DNA of 64,000 nt from Astropecten irregularis (Eukaryota; Echinodermata; Asteroidea; Paxillosida; Astropectinidae). The notes beneath the pieces are model-generated. The model searched no databases and was not told the origin of the DNA. It saw nothing but the letters and a program-made list of their open reading frames with translations. Position 1 is the first letter of the stretch; every line of letters begins with the position of its first letter. Positions 22,001 through 31,000 of this stretch are shown here, in pieces. The stretch covers positions 19,482,983 to 19,546,982 of the forward strand of contig OZ020245.1 in assembly GCA_963971285.1 (NCBI GenBank). Direction: 5' to 3'. Position numbers and translations under genes: made by a program.

Positions 22001-25000
22001 TTGTATTCTATACTGGATAGGCAGCTAGTGAAGTGCTGGAAAAATAGAGGTGATGTGTGCTGATTTCTTGTGGCCAGTAAGCAGGCGTGCAGCTGCATTC
22101 TGAACAAGTTGGAGGAGATGGAGCATGTTTTGGGGGAGACCTAGATAGTTGGCTGTTACAGAAGTCAAGTCTAGAAGTCTAGATGATTAGAGGATGGATC
22201 AGAGAGATCTACAGCACCCGTACAACAGAGGGTCACGTCTCAGCAATGTCTACAGAACATTCTTCCAATGACATCTACTGCATGACGGCAGAGGAGTGGC
22301 GTTCTATGTCTCCATAAAATGTTCTGGACGTACCTTTGAGTTGACACAGAACTAATTTGTAACACTTACACCTGCAGGCATACCAGAATTTGTATCCTTG
22401 TGGAGACCGAGATATGGCTTTGTTGTGTGACTATAGTATAATGAAAAGTCTCCAAAGAGCAGGGGTGCGTTCCACTTCAGCTAACTATGCGCACAATGTG
22501 TGCCAACGTTTTCAAACCGAAACGCACTGTTCGCCAAACACGCACACAGCGTTCGCCTTACATAGCTAACGGTGTAGAGGAGGTGTTTGCTGAAGTTGGC
22601 TAATTACATTGAAGGAAAGATGGACGTAGTACGCAACAAATGTTCGCCATTTGTTGCATGTGTGTTCTACTTTAAAATCCAAGCGTAACGCAAACGGCGC
22701 GAACATGTTTGCGTAAATTCGCGCAAGCGGAACGCACCCCAGAATTACATTCGCTGCCATTTGAACCAGAATCCCTTTCCTGGGATGAAATTTCTAGCGA
22801 ACGTCCCTTATAAATGTAAAATATTTTTCTTTGCAACAAATACCTTGGAAATTCCTGTTTTCGTGTGAAACCTTGTGAACACACCTTTAGAATTTCTATG
22901 TGAAGATATATTCAAATTTCAACCTATGTTCGGTCTCCACAAGTCACCCGTGTAAATGTACATACATACATATTCATGTATGGCTTGTATGCACATGTAT
23001 GTATGTAGATGTACATACTGTACATACACTGTATACAAGTACATATGTACATCATCTGCATACTTGGCATATTTCATTGTCCAATTGATTGATTCTGGAG
23101 TCTGGACTATATTTAGTAACTGGTGTTAATTAGATGTCATTGCCAAGACTAACAGAATGTTGGAGTAGAGTCCCCAAGTCTGAGTAAAGAGTTCTCCGAG
23201 TACTTCAAGGTCTGAGTACTGGGCTGAGTCCGAGTACATTGCTGGCGAGTCCAAGTCCAATGTATCACGTTATACGAGTACATTCAACATGTTCAAGGCC
23301 GAGTACAGGTGCCCACTTAAAAAAAAAAAAAAACAGTCAAAAATGCCAATAACAGTATTTTTAAAAAGATTTTCACCGTTATTTGTTATCTTTAAAGCTC
23401 AAAATTGTTTTGTAGTAATTGGTTTTACTTTTTTCTGGATAAATAATTTCAGGCAAAAACATTTTATCGGTATGTTTCTACCATTCACTATCTTTATACC
23501 CTGTATTAAGTTATAGGTAAATCTGTGAAAATTTCTGTTTTGGTTTGCTACCAAAGTATGATAGCACTTTTATGAGGACAAGTTTTCTAAAAAATGTTGA
23601 CGTTCATTCCAAGAAGACAGAACGAAATAAATAAAGAGGGGAACCAAAAAAACAAATAATCAGTGTGCATTTGACAAATCGAGCAGTCAACATTTAGACT
23701 GATTATCCATACAAAGTTTGAAGTGGCTGCACACTGAGCATCAAATTCATCCAATAAAACATGTAATTTGATCAAACGTGTACATGTTTGTCTGGTGTGG
23801 TATCCTGCCTGGAATCAACGAGAGTCCAGAGCCTTAGCCGGACGACCGTCACTTTGGTATTTTGAGGCCTAACGGGGTTTCTTCAATGCTTGGTAGGCAT
23901 AGCTGCAGCACCTTAATGCTATTCCTAATTTAAATAAAAAAGGGCACTATGTACGACCTAAATGTACAAGCATGACAAGAATGTAAGCGCCTTCAAACAT
24001 CACACAATAAACATTGTAAACATTGCTTGACATTTCCAGTGAACACACAAACATTTTAGTTTGCATGTCACATGTGGAGAATGTTTTTAGCTTTCAGATC
24101 ACAGCAGCAAATTGGAAAAGGAATGGTCCAAGCATTTGCTGGTCTATTGTTATAATGCTGGTCAAAATCGGGTAATTTCATATCCGGTTACTGATTGCAA
24201 AAAAAATCAGTGAGTATGTACTCACATGCAACATGTGTGACATGTGCGATTTATATCCGTCTTCTTCAATGTGATTGTCACTTTCGGAATGCTTTTTACA
24301 ATGTTGCTTTTTAGATCAAGCATTTAGAATTTGTACAAATAATGTTTCTTTTAGATCCAGTTTGTGAAAAGTGTGTTCCTACTTTGCAAAATGGACAAAA
24401 TAACTGACTGAAATTCTACAGTTTGCACTTTTTGGGTTGTTGAGCATGAGCCAAATGTTGGTCTCTTTTTTTTTTCCTTTTAGCTTCAGTTAACAGTTAG
24501 TGAAACTTTGAAACCGGATAATTAAATGGTTTATCCGGGTCGGTTGACCTATAACCGAATAAAAAGCCAAGCACTAGTCATTAGGGCAGTGGGGAGCCAG
24601 GGGCCAATTTCATACTGCTTAAGCACAAAAACTGCTTAAGCATGAAAAGTCTTCCTTGATCAAACAGGATTGCCCACCAAATGTTCATGTGATATTTACT
24701 GCCTTTGACTTGTATTCAGCCATTGTTGGCTGAGCTTAATATTCACAAGGAGTTTGTACAGGCATGCTGATTTTATTTACCGGTACCAAGGTTTTTGGTG
24801 CTTAAGCAGCTCTATGAAAATGGTCCCAGTTGCCATGCTTAATTGTAGCAAAACATGTACATTAGCAAACAAATCAAATAAATTTCCTTAAGCTAAAATA
24901 CACACAGAAAGGTCAAAAGGAATAGGACTAAATATTAAAGCAAATTAATGGGTGCCACAGTAAAAAAAAAACAACCAAAATGAAAGAGCAGGGAAGGCAT

Positions 25001-28000
25001 GTGACAATGCTGCATAGTATATACATACATGTACACATAATGTGTAGTGACAATGTACATATGTACATGTACCAGTACCATATGTGTACTATGGCATGGG
25101 GTTTGTGAAGTAGGTTTCATTTTACATGTGTTACAGACTTAAAGTGTACATGGTGTATCTACAAACTGAGTAAAATTTGAACAAAAACAACATGATAATG
25201 CTGTGGGCCTGATGAAAAATCGACTGGAGTGGGATTCGAACCGGCGACCTCCTGAGTACCGTACACTAGGCGCTCTTCCAACTGAGCTATCCAGCCCTAC
25301 ATTGTACGTTGGTGGTGTGTTTAAGTGAATAAATATCATTTCTTTGATTATTACCCAATCTGTAGCATACGTACACCTTTTAGTAGGCTGCTATGGCCTT
25401 ATACATACAGTGTCAATACTGTATATCAATGCCATATCTGTTATATCAATTCCTCTTAAACCTACAAGGTCCGACCATGCTCTGATCAACCATTCATTGT
25501 GCCAATTGCACTCTGGGTTTGGTTTCACAGCCATTATACATGTACACAGATATTTTTAGACAAAACAAAGTGTACTCTAAACGACCCAACTAGAGTAGCC
25601 CTTAAAAATTGTCCCATCTAAAACACAAAAAAAGAAGACAAAATTAACAGAATGAACGGTATCAATCTAAAACTGAATTTGACCGAAAAACCAAACAAAC
25701 CATGAAGGATAACTTTCAAACCGAAACTTGACAAACCGACAATCATCAAATTCGTAAAAAAAAAATTACCACGATTTTCACAAAATGGAACACGCTTTTG
25801 TTTAAAGGGAAAATATAAATCATCATTGACTTCAATAAGGATTGGGTTTGACAACTGCTTCCACTTTGATCAAAATCTAATTCTTTTTTTTTTTTTTGGT
25901 GAAGATGGCAGCGGCAGAAGATGTAGGTGGCAGGGTCATCCCTGGTGATTTGTTGGGGTATTTGTCAGTTTGAATCCATCTGGCAAAGTCTCCAGTAATT
26001 GCTATTTAATCCCCAGGAGTGGGCCATACGTCCTTCATGAGCCTGATAATTTGTCAGATGTCAGTAACTGATGCCTAAAGGCATGACATGTAGGTCTACA
26101 TGTACATCTACATGTACATGTCCCAGAAAAAATGCAACACTGTGTCAGGATCCATTATGTTAACATTAAACTGTTTATCACTTCAAGATTCAGATATGTG
26201 ATACAGCCATGTCTTGGCAATCACCATTGTAGAATTTAGGCATATTGGGGCTGAAATTGGCAAAAATATGACCGATTGAAAGAGTACTCCTTAAAAACAA
26301 ATTTGCAAGGATAACACACATAGTGATCAACACACACATAATGTGTATGAAAGAAAGATGAAAATCGGGTTTTGAGGTTTTAGTAATTCAGTGTTAGTTT
26401 TTTCACAAAATTTCAGTCCAAATTGCTCAAATTCTACATGGTGATAGCCAAGACATGACATGGCTGTATCACATATCTGAATCTTGAAGTGATAAACAGT
26501 TTAATTTTCATAAAATAGTTCTTGACACAAGTGTTGCGTTTTTTGGGGGACACCCTGTACATGTATGTGCTACATGCTACAGGGCAGTGTTCTTTCTCTT
26601 TTTCATATTTTCAAGGATGCAAACATGTAGGCCTATATTCTGAATTGAGGTCAATCTGATGGTAAAACTGGTCAATGATTTTTAACATGCTTATTTGTCT
26701 AAGGTAGGAAGATTTTTTATCTACATGTAGTTGTCACTTTGGCTGGAAAAAAAACCAAGCAGAGGATTAAATGCAAACTACTTATGCACCTTAAAAACTT
26801 AATTAATAATATAACAAAAGGCGGGTCCAGCCTAATCAGAATGCTAATGCTATCAAACTGATGGTGAATGCATCTTTAATAAAACAAAAGGCGGGTCCAG
26901 CCTAATCAGAATGCTAATGCAATCAAACTGATGGTGAATGCATCTTTAATAAAATAAAAGGCGGGTCAAGCCTGATTAGAATGCTAATGAAATGAAATTG
27001 ATTGTGAATGAATCTTTAAAGGTTAGATACAGTACTTATCATACTTTGGTAGCATAGGCCCTACAATCTTTACAGATTTAACTATAGGGGCAATTCCATG
27101 GGAAGGTGTCCATGGCCTATACTTACAGATGGTGATAGTACTTAAACATACAGTTATGACAGTTACCAGGTTACACTACACTGTTTTCTGCCTGAAATTA
27201 TGTCTGAGTACATGTACTGTTAACTGGAGACCAAAAACAGTAAATGATCTCGGGCTGAGATTAAAACTCAGGTCTGAGAAGTGAGAAGTTGTTTTCACTG
27301 TTACCTCAAAAAGGGGGCATCGTATGGGACTGGAAATTTCGTACCGTTAAGTATGATTATGCACTTGATATATTGGTAGCTGCTGCCGCGTGGACGCGCG
27401 AAATTGACCAATCAACATCCTCCGTCACGATCCTGACGGAAATGTTCTCAAAACAGATTTGATTGGCTGATGTGCCGCGTTGCATAAAATTTGCATTCAA
27501 AGCATGTATCAGACGTTCGTACGTAGTGACACGGAGAAGAATGGCTGATACTCAGACAAGAGACTGATAGGTGGTTGGTATAATAGAGTGTTGTACCTTC
27601 AAGTTGTCGATCATTTCCTGTGATTTCTCATCCCCATCGTCGGCCAGACTGAGGACATCGGTCAGTTTGTGGAGGATGGCACTGAATGGACCCTGGGCTT
27701 CCAATGGCTGTAGAAGGTCAACCTAAAGAGAAATGACCACCAAGTATAAGAACAAAACACAGCTGAGGAAACGGATTGGATGTTTTGTAGTTACTTAAAG
27801 GTAATATCATACTTTGGTTTTTATCAAAGAAATACAGATTCATGGGCAAAAATACAGAATAGTCATCTGTGAAAATTTCAGTTCCATGCGGTGCCCACTT
27901 TTTGAGTAAAGAGTGAAAAATAGCCACAGTATTTCTTAGTCTTTTCTCTTTTACTTTTGATCTTTTAAAAGATCAAAAAGATTTTCGGTCATTGTTTTAC

Positions 28001-31000
28001 TCTTTTCTGGATAAATACACCATTTCAGGTGGAAAAATGTTAAAGGTACGTATGTATGTTACTACCACCACCAACTTATACCCTGTAAGTTACATGTATT
28101 CAGTAAATCTGTGAATATTTCTGTTTTGGTTTCTTTCCAAAGTATGATACTACCTTTAAAACATGAACATACACATTGGATTTGAACCAGTACCGCCAAC
28201 ATAAGGCTGGATAATATAGTTTTCATGCCAGTGCGGTGTTCCCAGGGTTGCAGGTTCGAATCCCTGAACTGACAACAGACCTCCAAATACAACATATAAT
28301 ATTACGTACATTTACATATATCACAAGGTTGTGATACCACACTCCTATTTATAACAATGGAGGTCATTGATTTATTACCAAAATTGTGACTTGTAAAAAT
28401 AACAAAACTTGACTCAACAACTTTGCTTTTTTACAAAACAGGTTAACAATTTCAATAAAGAATGTTCCTTGTGGTGTGCAGTCAATTGGAGGAATTTAAA
28501 CAAAGAAAGAAAGACGGACAAACAAGGAATGAACCTGGATTTTTACGTGATCTGCCACTTAAAAAAAAATGCAGCACTTAAGTTGGAGTCAAACTCAGAT
28601 TCCAAATTTGTGCTGAAAGGCTCATTAAGAATAAATGAACAAGATCTACTTTCTTAAAACCCTACAAAACCCTTTAGGCAGTACAGTTCGGCTGTGAAAG
28701 GTAATATCATACATGTCCTTTGGTTTTTGTCAAAGAAATACAGATCCATATGGGCAAAATAGCAAGGAAGATACAGTAACAGTCATCTGTGAAAACTGCA
28801 GTCCCATATGTTGCTCACTTTTTGAGAAAACAGTGAAAAACGGCCACAATATTTCCTAAGTCTTTTCTCTTTTATTTTTGATTTTTAAAAGATCAAAATA
28901 ATTTGGTGGTCACTGACTTTACTCTTTTCTGGATAGATACAGCATTTCAGGCAGAACAATCTTAATGGTATGTTTCTACCAGCACCATCTTTATACCCTG
29001 TAAGTTACATACATAGGTTAATCTGAATCTGTGAAGATTTCTGTATCGGTATGCTACTAAAGTATGATAGTACCTTTAACTCTGACATTTGTCAAAGGTC
29101 CAACACTGTACACAGTATTCCCCTACATGTATGTCACAATCTTTTAATTCCGTTGGAACTACTGAAACCATAGGCCTACAGGTTGCATTGCTTTGCAACC
29201 AAGTATGGATCGGCTCCAATTCAATAATTACATCAAATTATTATTGTGAAATTACCGTATAAAAGTCATTTTAAATGAAAGAAAAAAAATACTGAAAAAT
29301 CATTAAATTGTAATGTTCAGTGCAGTGTGACACCGGTACATGTACAGTATACATATACATTAACAAAATAAATTATTTAGCTTTTTATGTAGATTAGCTT
29401 TATTTTGCACTGTACACGTGCATATGTATGTACCTTACTTTTTATATGTTGTAAATATGGTAATTTATTTCCGCATCAAATGCAGGTGTGCACTGTATTT
29501 CAAATTTCACAGATATTATGCATGCAGAACTTGTGCAGATGTCTACTCAAGCTGTCAATTGCAATATTATTATTATATCACATATCCTGGCAATGGTATT
29601 GATTCACAAACATCAAACTGTACAGTCATAGATAGCCACTTGGGAGCACATTGTCATCCCATGTGCATACAGAATGACTTTCAGTCCTGAGCAATTACAT
29701 GCATAACGTGTACAAGTTCGCAGGTTAAAGGCATATTTGGTAAAGGCCTTTTTGGCCTGGGCCCAATTTCATGGAATCTGTTACGGCCTATTTTTGCACT
29801 TACAGGCACTGCTACATGTACATGATATGTATATCATTTATATGTACACGTCATTTCATGGAATCCGTAAGCAAGACTTTTCAGTGATTATTTTCTGCTA
29901 ACGCGCTGTCATGCATTCTGCAGAAAGTCCTTGCTTACCATTACCAAAAAATAATTACTCTCCCGTGAAATACGCTAACCGCAAGCAAAGAAATTGTGCT
30001 ACCGTAAGCACAGAATGTTTGTTAATGGTAACGGATTCCATGAAATTGCGCACTGGTGCTGTGGCCTAGTGGTCTCATGTGTCATACTCAAGATCTTGTG
30101 GGCAATGTACAGATTGTTGGTTCAAATCCAGTCATGGGCTTGTGTCCTTGGGCAAGACGCTTTGTTACATTGCTCCTCTTCATTCAGGAGTGAAATGGGT
30201 ACCTCTGAGGGTAGAGACGGCTTTGTGCTTGATTAACCTTTGTGTGCCTTACAGCAGCCAGGGCTATACTCCCCAAGGAGTTGAGATGGTTTCAGGAATG
30301 TAATAATTGTACCAATGTACAGACTTACACTGCAGACAATGTTTACTGACACCAACACATTTTGCCACAAAATATTTACTTCTCTGTATCACCTACAGGT
30401 CCAAAGTCTGCCAAGTCATGGCCAGACATTCTTATGTCATGGGAATACTGCATGGAATTGCTCATCTAGGGGATTCAGGAAGGCTTCTAAACATTAGACA
30501 TGTTAGTGTGTTTACAATTCCATGAACAGTCAGGGCTCGAATTTCATGAAAAAAAAAGCCCTGGACAGCAGGTCTAGTAATTGAAGCATTTTACTACATG
30601 ACTTTTTTACTAACTTTTCCACTAGACCTGTGACATCATATACATAGGAAAACCGCAATTGTATGCAATATTCTGTCAAAAATCATCAATTTAGGCACCA
30701 TTTTAATTGTGCAAGGAAAACAAAATCACCAGACAGCTAGACTAGCGCAGTACACATTTTACTAGACCGACACTGAAATCACTAGACTCGGTCCACAGTC
30801 TAGTGAATACATGTATTTATCAGGCATGCAACTTGGGCTTGGAACAAAAAATGATGAAATTCCCTTCTTTACCATACTTTGGTTTTCACTTTTCAAAAGT
30901 GAAGTTAAAAAGAAGAAATCAGCTGATATGAGGAAAAATTGCATGTCTGATGTCAGTGATCAATGTGTAGTACGTATGCATAGAAAGCACCTAGGCAGAA

